The position numbers and the translations under genes were made by a program. 64,000 nucleotides of DNA, taken from the NCBI GenBank assembly GCA_013176395.1, contig JABMLP010000002.1, forward strand, positions 2,108,001 to 2,172,000. Reading direction: 5' to 3'. The notes beneath the pieces were generated by a model. The model did no database searches and had not been told where the DNA came from. It saw only the letters and a program-made list of their open reading frames with translations. Position 1 is the first letter of the stretch. The number at the start of each line of letters is the position of its first letter. Below are positions 33,797 to 43,160 of this stretch, one piece after another. This stretch comes from Venturia oleaginea (lineage: Eukaryota > Ascomycota > Dothideomycetes > Venturiales > Venturiaceae).

Positions 33797-34100
33797 GCGA
33801 TTACAGGAGAGGTAGCCAGTACCTTCTCTTTGTCTCACCACTTCAACTCTTGGTATGCCTAATAAACTCTTGCTCATGCCCTCACAACACTCGGAAAAGA
33901 TGGGGAGATATAGGAAGAATAGAAGCCTTGATGGATGCGAAATCTTTTGAGACGGTCTACTCAACCTCGGCCAACTTTGAGACGCGACTATTTCACAATC
34001 ATTTTAATATTTACCAAACTAATACTCCCTCCCATCACCTCACACCTTTCCATATCACCACCCATTACAACATGAATCTTATCCATAGTTCCCTTCCATA

Positions 34101-34868
34101 ATGTCCCCTCAAATCCCCTCCATGAAACTAATTTACCACCCCCTCTCCCCCTACTCCCGAAAAGTCTACATGCTCGCCCACGAACTCTCCCTAACCCCCC
34201 ACATAACCCTTCAAAAAGTCGTCGTCTGTCCGATTCTAGACTACCCGGGCTGGTCCGACAACAACAAAGACCTCGTCTCAGCCGGGAACCCGCTCGCCAA
34301 AATCCCTACATTGATAATCCACGACCCCAAAGCCGGCGACGTGGCAATCTTCGATTCAAGAGCCATCTGCGAGACATTTAAAGATACAGCTTGTTCCGAT
34401 TCTACTTCCGGTGCGGAAAATAAGAGGGAAAGATACCTAAACCGCGCCCGGGAAAGAACCCTCTCTTCCGTCGCCGACGGAATCCTAGACGCTCAAATCC
34501 TAATAACCTACGAAAACACCATTCGCAAAGAAAAAAACATCTCAATGCCCGAATGGATAGAAGGCCAAACCGCAAAAATCCAGCGCGGTTTCGACGCCCT
34601 AGAACGCGACTCCGCAGGCACGAAATTCCTCTCTCAAGAAGGTGGGATGGGAGAAGTGGCTGTAGCCGTGGTAATAGATTGTACCGAGGCGCGATCAAAA
34701 GGGTGGGATTGGAAAGTTGGAAGACCCAAATTGGCGAAGTGGTGGGAGGGGTGGAGGGAGAGGGAGAGTTATAAGATGACGAAGCCGAGTCTTGATTGGA
34801 AGACGGGGGGGAAGGCGGATTTGGGACCTTTGCCTTCTGATCCTAAGGTTTTGGGGAGTAGAATGTGA
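34101..34868 (+). CDS. Glutathione S-transferase-like protein
   Basis: Single-exon protein of 255 residues. The thioredoxin-fold N-terminus MKLIYHPLSPYSRKVYMLAH has the Ser-Pro-Tyr-Ser active-site turn. NPLAKIPTLIIHD carries the cis-Pro that binds glutathione, and AIFDSRAICETF the Asp-Ser-Arg glutathione gamma-Glu site. The alpha-helical C-terminal domain includes ADGILDAQILITYENTIRKE and RPKLAKWWEGWRERESYKMT. Family role is conjugation of glutathione to electrophiles or peroxide reduction in the cytosol; the class and substrate are unknown. An alternative start is Met8. Codon use is notably C-rich in the first half. Confidence 0.9.
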   Translation: MSPQIPSMKLIYHPLSPYSRKVYMLAHELSLTPHITLQKVVVCPILDYPGWSDNNKDLVSAGNPLAKIPTLIIHDPKAGDVAIFDSRAICETFKDTACSDSTSGAENKRERYLNRARERTLSSVADGILDAQILITYENTIRKEKNISMPEWIEGQTAKIQRGFDALERDSAGTKFLSQEGGMGEVAVAVVIDCTEARSKGWDWKVGRPKLAKWWEGWRERESYKMTKPSLDWKTGGKADLGPLPSDPKVLGSRM

Positions 34869-35363
34869 TTACAATGTCACACCCCGTTCTTCAATTTATG
34901 GCCTCGGACCCCAGCCTACTCCACTGCAGCTAAGTACGATCGATATGACTAAATTCCAAGGGTTCAAAGATCATCTTGCCAGATATTTGGCCACAGCGAT
35001 CTTGCGTTACTTGATCACTTTGCCAAGTGCGAAACATAAAATCCGAGAGCAGAAGCGGACTTGCATTGACGATCAGCCGCAATACAGTAGCACAATGGCT
35101 TCATCAGGTCAGTGTTCTTCCCGTGTCTCGACATCGAAGGTACGATTAGTTTTAGAGTCCCCTAACTCCAGGTCGAATGGATACCAATGAATTTCTGGCA
35201 ATCTTGAAGAAGAGTGTCGTCAAAATTTTATCAATATCGATATCGATATCGAGTTGCGCGGATTCAATTCAGCTTAGCTGTACTACGAAGGGCGCTCAAT
35301 TGATAAAGCCACTATGATAGGGAAACTTCATTCTGAGGTGATTAGGAAAGTATTATACAGGTC
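34869..35363. other. Intergenic region
   Basis: No gene is seen. Contains the palindromic run atatcgatatcgatatcga near 35232-35251. Confidence 0.3.
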
Positions 35364-35984
35364 CTAGGACAGAGATTGCCCAAGGAACAGAGATGCTGAA
35401 GAGACCGCCAGCCTCAAAATCCCAGCTCCAGTGCCCGATCGAGTATGCGTCCATTGACCCTGGAGGTCAAACTCCACGTCCTTGTCCTTTTCAGGTTCAT
35501 AATCGACTTTCCTGTACTCCATTCTACCATTTTCACCGATGTAAACGTCCTGGGTTCTAGCGAGCGAGTCCAAGCGAAGTCTACGAGTTTTGGGTCGGAG
35601 GGTGAAAACCGTCTCGTTGTGGACGATGGAGCAGTTGGCGCCAGGGTCGCAAAGTGTCTATACGGTCGAATTGACAGCGAAAGCGTTGTCGCCGTCTGCA
35701 TGGACGATGCTCTGGTGGATGAAGCTGGTTGTATTCTTTACGTTTTCAGGCTGGTAGGACATGATGATGAATTGCCGGTCGTTGTTCTCTTCGTCCCAGT
35801 AATCGTCGTACTTCCCTGGCGTTTTACATGCTGGTGCTGTGCTTGTTGGTGCTGTAGTTGCTGAAGCTATGTTTGCCGGTGCAATGTCTGCAGGTGCAGC
35901 CATGGCGAGACACTCTACTAATCTGAGATTCATAGCAGTAATTGCTCGCAACTTCAAGAGATGATGTCGACAGCAACTTATCAA
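35364..35984 (-). pseudogene. Possible retroelement relic (protease-like segment)
   Basis: Two minus-strand frames join across an in-frame TAG near 35657. The upstream part reads YDDYWDEENNDRQFIIMSYQ then SFIHQSIVHADGDNAFAVNS. The downstream part reads TLCDPGANCSIVHNETVFTL, where D-P-G-A may be a decayed D-T-G-A aspartic-protease motif of a copia-type Pol. No integrase or reverse transcriptase follows. The assignment is weak; it could be an unrelated decayed host gene. Confidence 0.3.
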
Positions 35985-36761
35985 TATCGATCTTCAACCA
36001 ATGTCGTTCATTTGGATTCAAGTGTTATCGAAGGACAGCGCATTGATGGTGCCTCCCTCTCATACTCGGATGTCTGTGTACGGAAGCCACATGGGAAGCC
36101 GCCAATGCTCTTCTCTTCGACAACTTTTCAACTTCCAAACAAAACTTCAATCCGAGATTGACGGAGATGAACTTTTGCAGTATTTTGAAGCTCGAGATTT
36201 TGCAAGAAATCTACCGATAACGACCTAGAATTGAAGGACTTCAAAGTCAACGCCGCCTTCAGTACGTCTTCAGCTGTCCCTGGTGAAGTGATTCTGATTG
36301 AGACGATTAATTCCATGGCTCTTTGTCGTATTTGGCGGGTGAAGCAGTCACGATGTTGACACAGACAAATTGCCCTTCGAAATGCTTGCGACCGACAGAG
36401 CACAGCCAAAGGAAGCACTCCCAAAATTCAGGCGACGAGAGACTACCACACTCCCTTCAACACCAAGACAGAGAACAACCGGCAATTGGCAGGAGTTGAA
36501 ACGTTGCAGATTATGCCATGGAAGTCGGCGTGAAGCTTCTTCAGCATTCCACTGGATCTCAATGGAGGGTCGGAGCTTGACGGTTCTGTAGATACCTGGA
36601 TTAACTGGTCGACGGAATTCTGGAGGGCCAGAGAGCTTTCATGCTCCTGCCGTACTGTTGAAGAGCGCTTGGCACTCGAATTGTATTGCAGGTCATGTCG
36701 CCTATGCAGCTTCGTGGGACATGGATTTGAGGCTGGATTCAACTAGCGGGTGCAGTACTTT
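35985..36761. other. Repeat-island sequence without a clear gene
   Basis: Minus-strand frames 36128-36424 and 36443-36742 have protein-like patches but no complete domain. Probably decayed continuation of neighbouring relics. Confidence 0.3.
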
Positions 36762-36971
36762 TTATGGCCGCAGCTTGTGCTTTATCAACATGATGCATTT
36801 TGACTCTACCATAGTGAGGCCAGCATATATCGATTTGACTTCTGCGGCGAGTTGCTCTTGAGATATTGGTCTGGAATCAGGCTGAATCAACAGATCAGAA
36901 TACCGAGAATCGACCGGTCTTGTTATCGTTGGGTTGAGAAAATCGTTACTGATATTGGCATGGACATACAA
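36762..36971 (-). pseudogene. Fragment resembling a fungal Est1-type DNA/RNA-binding protein
   Basis: The frame contains IQPDSRPISQEQLAAEVKSI followed by YAGLTMVESKCI, close to a motif that precedes the Est1-like domain in a large fungal family (recalled, not searched). The frame then stops and following frames (to about 36443) show only faint similarity. It is a short remnant next to the truncated pogo element. Confidence 0.35.
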
Positions 36972-37009
36972 AGTAAGTTTTCGGAGTACTCCTAGAAAGT
37001 AAACATCTA

Positions 37010-37039
37010 ACGTGTTTCACCATTCACTTGGCCACCCCA
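37010..37039 (+). repeat. Left terminal inverted repeat (truncated pogo element)
   Basis: Starts acgtgtttcaccattcactt. A second copy of the tcacttggccaccc subrepeat follows immediately (37041-37054). Confidence 0.9.
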
Positions 37040-37093
37040 CTCACTTGGCCACCCAACCAAAAAGTCTAATCCCTTCGTACAATTATCGCGATA

Positions 37094-38008
37094 ATGTCAA
37101 CACCAACCCCCGGATCGGCTTGCAAAGAGGCTAGATTACTTCTTGCGAAGCAGAGCTTTCAAAAGAATCCAAATTTAAGTCAACGTCAAATCTCAGCGTC
37201 GTACGATATTCCTCGATCTACACTTCAGTCTCGTCTTCAAGGTGGTAAACCACGAAGCGAATCTAACCACCAAAAGAGAAAGTTACAAATACATGAAGAG
37301 CAAGCTCTGGTTCAGTGGATCCTAGACCTTGATCGACGAGGATTTCCGCCCCAAATTATCGACGTACGACGAATGGCAAACGCTTTACTCGAAAAACGCG
37401 GTACGAATCCTCCACCGTCATTAGTCGGGAAGAACTGGGTATCCCGCTTCATCAACGCTCAGCCGGAGCTTTGTACGAAGTGGAATCGTAAATTCCATTC
37501 ACAGCGTGCAAAATGCGAAGATCCAGCGACAATCAACGCGTGGTTTCAGCGTGTTGAAGAGACGCCCTCACCACCAGGTACACCCCATGGAGTAGCGCCA
37601 CAGTGGACGTCAGAAACTCCTCGTACGATAGCTCAGCTTGAGCAGCAGGCTCAGATCGTCCGAAATCTTCTTCATCGCCAATCTCAGAGCCCAAGTAGTC
37701 AAGCAATTGGTCAACTCGTCAAAGGATGTCAAGTCGCAATGAATTCAGCAGTAATACTTGCAGAAGAGAATAGGAAGCTTCGTACAGAGAACCAAAGACG
37801 AAAACAGAAGCAACAGTATCGTAGACGATATATTGCATATGGAGGCGTTTTACAAGCTCAACAGGGTCAGTTCTTGGTCGAGGGATGCGAAAATAGCTCT
37901 AGAAATAGTGTTCAAGATCAGGAAGTCGTCGTACGACAGCGAGCATTACCAACGTGTAGTGGCTGCGGTATTCAAGGTCATAAGATTAATCGATGCCCAA
38001 ATACGTAA
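37094..38008 (+). CDS. Catalytic-core-less transposase: HTH plus CENP-B domain joined to zinc knuckle
   Basis: An uninterrupted 304-residue ORF. Residues about 10-55 form a psq-type helix-turn-helix (NLSQRQISASYDIPRSTLQS), about 65-140 the CENP-B/Tc5-like DNA-binding domain (VQWILDLDRRGFPPQIIDVR, VGKNWVSRFINAQPEL), and about 288-302 a CCHC zinc knuckle (CSGCGIQGHKINRCP). In the full transposase at 6448-8132 the equivalent of AWFQRVEE (about residue 149-156) is followed by the DDE core. Here it passes directly into a Pro-rich segment and the C-terminal region (LEQQAQIVRNLLHRQSQSPS, GQLVKGCQVAMNSAVILAEE), so roughly 230-260 residues are missing without loss of frame. The product could bind element ends but not cut DNA. 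A repressor role or simple remnant are both possible. Confidence 0.85.
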   Translation: MSTPTPGSACKEARLLLAKQSFQKNPNLSQRQISASYDIPRSTLQSRLQGGKPRSESNHQKRKLQIHEEQALVQWILDLDRRGFPPQIIDVRRMANALLEKRGTNPPPSLVGKNWVSRFINAQPELCTKWNRKFHSQRAKCEDPATINAWFQRVEETPSPPGTPHGVAPQWTSETPRTIAQLEQQAQIVRNLLHRQSQSPSSQAIGQLVKGCQVAMNSAVILAEENRKLRTENQRRKQKQQYRRRYIAYGGVLQAQQGQFLVEGCENSSRNSVQDQEVVVRQRALPTCSGCGIQGHKINRCPNT

Positions 38009-38087
38009 AGAATGTATTGTTAGAATTATTTTAATAAAAGCTGTATTGGTGGGAGGTTTATCGCACGATGACTTGAGATTTAGTGGT

Positions 38088-38117
38088 TGGGGTGGCCAAG
38101 TGAGTGGTGAAACACGT
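38088..38117 (-). repeat. Right terminal inverted repeat (truncated pogo element)
   Basis: 29 of 30 bases match the left repeat in inverted orientation. Only one subrepeat is present. Confidence 0.9.
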
Positions 38118-38750
38118 TATCCTTCAGCAAGGCTTACGTCAAGATCTTATTAGGCAATCGTATGTTTACGGAGACATATACCCTGCAGAATAAGAATCAA
38201 TCCGGGATCAACGACAAGCGGCCTCCAGGTGTGAAAGTATTCGTTACTTCTTAACCGCGGGGATCCATCATCTAGATTCCATTCAACAAACGACGTCTCC
38301 TATCAATCGTTTTGCTCGTCATGGAAGAATTCATTTTCCATCGCAATTCGGCCCACTCAATCTACGACGACTCGAAGTTGTTACTTTAAATCCCTGCCTT
38401 CAAGTCGAGCACGAGCATAGACGCTCCCCATTCCCACGCCTTACATGCTTTGGAGAAAGGGGGACAAGCCACTCTATCACACACTCTAGCAGATCAATCT
38501 TTCGCTCTTTTTGCGTTGCTAAAGATAGGATCGACAGCATGAGTCGGATGAGGTGAAATTCAAAGGACTTCTGACGAAAGGAGGTGCGACCTCGACAACA
38601 CTTCTTCACAACACAGTCTTTGTCACCTTTTCTTTACCACCAGCTTTGCGCCAACTGAACCACGCTCGCTACTACCTTTTCCTAACGAATCTCACTCGCC
38701 AACCTTCTTCCAACATTGCCGGCGCAACGCGATAACCGCAACCACTCAAG
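38118..38750. other. Intergenic region
   Basis: Flank of the truncated transposon and upstream region of the small membrane protein. No gene is seen. Confidence 0.35.
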
Positions 38751-39467
38751 ATGAAAGGAATCCCATCGCCCAAGAGATCAAAAAGCCCGCTGGCCCGAGT
38801 TCAAGGCCATTGGTTCTTCTTCTATGCTGGATTGTTGGTCCGGACCACGGCGCTGATATTGAGTATCGTCATTCTGATACTGAATACGACGATGAGGTTG
38901 GACTTGGATTGGATTGCTGTTAGTCACTCACCCTACAATGAGTCGATGAATTCACTGCCCCTTGATCAAAACCACATTCCATACAAGACTTGAAACAGTA
39001 TCGGCAACACAAATTTCAATCCAACCGGTTTCTTAACCATTCATTCGTCAAAAGACAAGGTAAAAAGCCGAGGCTAACCCGATGATTCAGTTTCCCTTCT
39101 CTTTCCTCGCAAACACAAACGAAATCGTCTACTACATCATCTGGCCTCTTCGAAAATGGACCTTCCAACCTCTCAGCGTCTTCCTAATCGATGTCGCAGC
39201 TGCATGTTTGTTCACGGGGCAATTGATTGTGTTTTATCAGTGGAGGGGTTCTTATGATATGAGGTGTGCCGCTGGACTGGTCACTTCGCTCTGGTATGTT
39301 CAATCCCTCCCGCTCTTTCAGAAAAGCGATGGGCGTAGTTTAGATGGTTTACTGACTTGATCAACAGTGGACTTCATATCGTGATGATGCTATTGAACTC
39401 GTGCCAACACTTCCTGGAGAGGAGAGCGCGGATTCTTTTGGCGAGTGGTCCTGAATTTGAGGATTGA
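38751..39467 (+). CDS. Small multi-pass membrane protein
   Basis: Model of 156 residues in three exons (38751-38918, 39091-39293, 39368-39467; total 471 nt). Starts MKGIPSPKRSKSPLARVQGH. Three hydrophobic segments: FFFYAGLLVRTTALILSIVI, PLSVFLIDVAAACLFTGQLI and GLHIVMMLLNSC, with a basic N-terminal tail. Intron 1 is long (172 nt, gttagt ... ttcag); intron 2 runs gtatgt ... caacag. It ends ARILLASGPEFED. No family is recognised; a MARVEL-like or other tetraspan-type fungal protein is conceivable. The conserved frame across both junctions is the main support. Confidence 0.65.
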
Positions 39468-39839
39468 GGCGGCGCGTCTTCGAGAGCTAGGGCGGGATTA
39501 AGATAATAGTGTCTTACTGCTGATATTGGCGATTAATGTGTGCAATTTCGAGAATGACTATGCTCCTGGCGGGGCAGTCCTGATTTCCAGTCGCGGTTCT
39601 CTATGTAGAAATAATTACCGGTTTTCATGATTGGCGTGTTACTAACTAATAACAAATGCAAGACTTTCAGGCAAGACTTTCGAATTCGACGGGAAGACGA
39701 CGTGCAGAGACCGGGCCGAAGCGTGAAAGCTGAGTACCGTATCACCATTCCATACCGAGATATCAACGCCACAATCGGTGGCGTAAAGCAGTTCCACCTC
39801 ATCATTTCGACATCAATCTCACAACCAGCCCATCCGGCA

Positions 39840-40805
39840 ATGTCCCTCCCACGGCTCGCGCGCCCTTGCGCTCTCAAATCGATTCGCCATACAAGACCAA
39901 AAACGCCCCTGTGTCTCTTCGCCCGTCGCAATGCCTCCATCAACAAGGAACCCACCCTCCGTCCCCTCGTCCTCGAACAACCAGATAAATTCCGTCCGCC
40001 TTCGCATGGCGCGAGGAAACCCAGAAAACCAAGGCATTTCGGACCGAGTTTGAGCGAGGAGGAGATTAAGCAGCAGGCTACGAAGAAATATCCGCATTCT
40101 ATGCCGCCGGAGGGGACGGTGATGAGGAAGTTTTTGGAGAGTAAGGGCATCCATGTTTGGATTACTATGGTATGTTTGATTCCGATCGCAGCATTTTGTG
40201 CTCGAATGGGCAATCTGTTTTTTAGGTACGAATAGATTTGAGCTAATGATTTCTGCCCAAAGAGCGTTCTCGTGGCATTGACTGGCTTCGTCAACCTCAC
40301 CGATTTCAAGACGAAGAATAAATTCCCCGAGCTACTGCCACCGGGCTCGATGTTTTGGTCGAATCCGGTTTCATTTGTACAGCAGTATTTTGCCGTGTAT
40401 AAGCTACATTCGAATGCGTACAATGCTGAGCAACAGGAGAAACGGGCAAAGGCGTTGGATGAAGCCAGGAAGAGGAAGGAATACTTGATATCGCATGGGA
40501 TTGAGAAGGAGGGTTTGTTTGGATTCGGCACTGTGGAGGGCGATGCGAGGAAGGCAAAGAGGAGGCAGGAGAGTGAAGCATTGGAAGATGAGAGGCTTCG
40601 GGAGAAGTTTGGCGAGGGCAAGAAAGATAGATCTCAGGATTCTTTGAAAGACAATCCGATGCGTCAGGAACAGGACGAGTTGAGAAGTCAGAGTGGTGTA
40701 CTTCTCGGGCATGACGGCAAGATGTTGGCTTCCGGTGCTCAAGATGTCAAAGAAACGGGAGAAGAGACGGCGAAGAAGGCGAAGAAGTGGTTTGGTATAT
40801 GGTGA
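39840..40805 (+). CDS. Probable mitochondrial membrane protein of unknown function
   Basis: 290 residues in two exons (39840-40169 and 40263-40805) joined across a 93-nt intron (gtatgt ... ctaatgattt ... aaag, phase 0). MSLPRLARPCALKSIRHTRP is a mitochondrial presequence-like start. The middle reads MPPEGTVMRKFLESKGIHVW and then a hydrophobic stretch across the junction (ITMSVLVALTGFVNLT), consistent with one transmembrane helix. PPGSMFWSNPVSFVQQYFAV follows, then a long Lys/Glu-rich coiled coil (AEQQEKRAKALDEARKRKEY) and the tail AKKAKKWFGIW. The architecture suggests an inner-membrane protein with a charged matrix or intermembrane coiled coil. No named family. Confidence 0.75.
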
Positions 40806-41486
40806 GTCGGTGGGTAGATGGCTCTCTCCACGCAGGCTACAGGATATATGACAGACTGGACTACTGTGCTAGTATGAGGGGAGATTGAAAAGGGACGGAT
40901 GCAGTTTTGCAAGACTACAATATCCCCAGAAAACTTCATAATTGCCACATGGCTATACAACCATCTAGATATAGCGGCAATGCTAAGCTGGAGATCAAAA
41001 TGATGAATTTCTAGCACCTACAAAATCGAAGATTTATAGATGTCAGTCTTTGGTGAAAAAACTTCAACAATGTACCCGGGTCTCTGAAATTTGGAGGTAG
41101 AGAGTGAGAAGTAGTAGTTATTTTCCATCACACAAGAGGGAATAGGCAACGGTCCATCGAAAATCCCCATCTCGAGATCATAAGAGCGAATTTGAGTTTC
41201 TATCAGAAGATAGATAAAGGGAGCAGTCCCTGGAAGCAAGTCCAAGCGATCCATACATCGACCCGAGATAGAATACAGATCATTTCACGATATTTCCTTC
41301 TACACATGACATACTCGAAATCCCATTTTTTGCAAAGGAGCGCATCTACATCCGCACAAACGAGTCCAAAATGACCGACTGGCTCACGTTTCTGCTAAAG
41401 GACGTCTTGCAACGCTCTCAACCCAGACAGACAAGATTGTAGAAAGTATTGATTGAAGCTTGCTACGGAGGTGGCCGGAAGGTCCC
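40806..41486. other. Intergenic region
   Basis: No credible gene. Small ORFs on both strands lack domains. Confidence 0.3.
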
Positions 41487-41494
41487 TATATAAG
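41487..41494 (+). promoter_or_regulatory. TATA box
   Basis: tatataag, a strong match. The first ATG that is well placed after the expected start of transcription is at 41593. Confidence 0.5.
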
Positions 41495-41592
41495 CGCCCA
41501 GCGCTATTTCCCAAATGGGACACAAACAAACAAGGAGAATAGCCACTTCCTCCAACAAAGATCAACTCCATTCCTACCAACACGACCATCTA

Positions 41593-42265
41593 ATGTCCCC
41601 AAAGCTTGGAGCGAATGCTTCCCTCACTCACGCGGAAAAGATCCTTTTACTCGCCCACACGCCATATCAACAGTCAAGAGAGGAGAAGGTACGTTCATCA
41701 GACGTCTTTCTGGGAAATACGAACTTGTATTGAACTAATCAGCCCTCTCCATGAATTCCTTCCCATGCCGACAGAATGGCCGACGGGCACGAATGAAGAT
41801 GGGAGGACCCAGAAGCGGAGACGTAGTGGCGTATGTCTGCGAAGAGAGTTTCCCAGCTTGAACTCGTGGTATTCGCCCGCCTACTTCGTCCATCTCTCCC
41901 CTGGGGTTCTCATTTCAAAGTCTCGCGATGTAGAGGAAGGAAAAGAAGAAGAGGCGGAGGAGGAGAGGAAAGAAAGGGGGACGATGGTTACAGAGGTATC
42001 TTACAAGATGGAATGGCCGTGTTGGTATCCATCATATAGCCTCGATATCTTTCATCTCCTGGGCGGGCGAACTTGCGCGCCAGGCTCGGGAGGAAGGGGA
42101 GGGCACGAAACTTATCGTCGGGCACAAATTTTGAGATCATTAGGTCGGAGGATGGGCTGTTGCATCTCAACTATTTTAAGACTGCCAGTCATTGAATGGA
42201 TTGCAATCGTATTAGGAAGGATGATGGTCTGGCAAGCTTTTATCCAGAACCCTTTCGAATTCTAA
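41593..42265 (+). CDS. Hypothetical protein, gene model uncertain
   Basis: Downstream of a good TATA box. Exon 1 (41593-41688) encodes MSPKLGANASLTHAEKILLL then AHTPYQQSREEK and ends at gtacgt, phase 0. An acceptor at 41774 leads to NGRRARMKMGGPRSGDVVAY and a stop after about 30 codons. Another frame stays open to 42265 with a Glu/Lys-rich part (EEGKEEEAEEERKERG) and a C-terminal IEWIAIVLGRMMVWQAFIQN. I could not choose between these. No domain is recognised. Confidence 0.3.
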
Positions 42266-43160
42266 TGAATCTTGCAATCTTATCGGTCGTGTGAATTTCA
42301 AAGACCGATGGAAGAGATGAGCGAGGGAATGTAAAGGTTCGACTCGACGAAAAGGTATCAAGGTCACGAACATTTGCAAAAATGGAGTTGCACAGGGCGT
42401 GAGTAAAAACCTAGCCGCGAGGCCGTGTGCATTGATGACCCCTCCCACCATCCACCCTTATCTTCTCCTTCCGATATTGAACAATAAGCGCGAAACGAGG
42501 GGGCGCTGACGGAAAAGAGAACGCCAAAAATAGTAGTACATCTCCATTTGTGTGGGCATCTCGTCTTCCACAATTAGTTACATTACAAGAAAGACATTCC
42601 TTTTGCGGAACGCGTCAAAGGAAAAGAATAGTTGACAAAGGAAAGTATTTTCTGTGGTGCTTTGTATCAAGACGAAGGCGCAAATAATGAGGAAGACGAA
42701 GTAAATGGCAACGTGATGTACAAGAACCCAAAGAAGGATAACCCAAGAGAACGAAAATAAGGAATACACAAGAGTAGCGGTGTAAGCAGTCTAAGAATGA
42801 TCTGTTAACAAAAGCAAGCAATGCAGAAACGGGAGAATCAGCAACAGGACGGCCAGCGCGGATTAGCCGAAGCCGTAGGGGGTATGAGGCAAATAAATGG
42901 GGAAAATATTCAAGAGAGAGGGAAATAAGAGCGAAGACACATGGCCACCCCTCAAACCGCCCACAAAGTACAAAGACATGATTGAGCAATGATTGAGCAA
43001 TGATTGACCGTGAAAGCGTAAATCCCCGAAAAACACCAAGCAGATAGATTTATGCTTTTGTGTCCGCTCGGTGTCAGGACCCATCACCAGGTAAACACCT
43101 CAGAAGATCGAATCCGCCAGGAATATGAAAATAGATCCAAAAGGGTAAATGTCGGAAGAA
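42266..43160. other. Intergenic region
   Basis: 3' side of the kinase gene. No coding evidence on either strand. Confidence 0.35.

Larger units (their letters stand above)
37010..38117 (+). mobile_element. Non-autonomous pogo-like element with internal deletion
   Basis: The 1108-bp element is flanked by TA (37008-37009 and 38118-38119). Terminal inverted repeats of 30 bp (37010-37039 and 38088-38117) match with one difference and share the outer ACGTGTTYCACCA with the element at 6368-8215. The left end has two copies of the tcacttggccacccc unit; the right end has one. Its gene lacks the catalytic core. Confidence 0.9.

Noticed and set aside
859..34868. AKR, P450 and GST as parts of a secondary-metabolite cluster
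   Set aside because: No polyketide synthase, NRPS, terpene cyclase or cluster transcription factor is present, and the GST is 28 kb away across housekeeping genes.
39533..40621. 362-codon minus-strand ORF
   Set aside because: It is antisense to the spliced mitochondrial-type gene at 39840-40805, has no domain, and its length reflects the opposite gene's codon bias.
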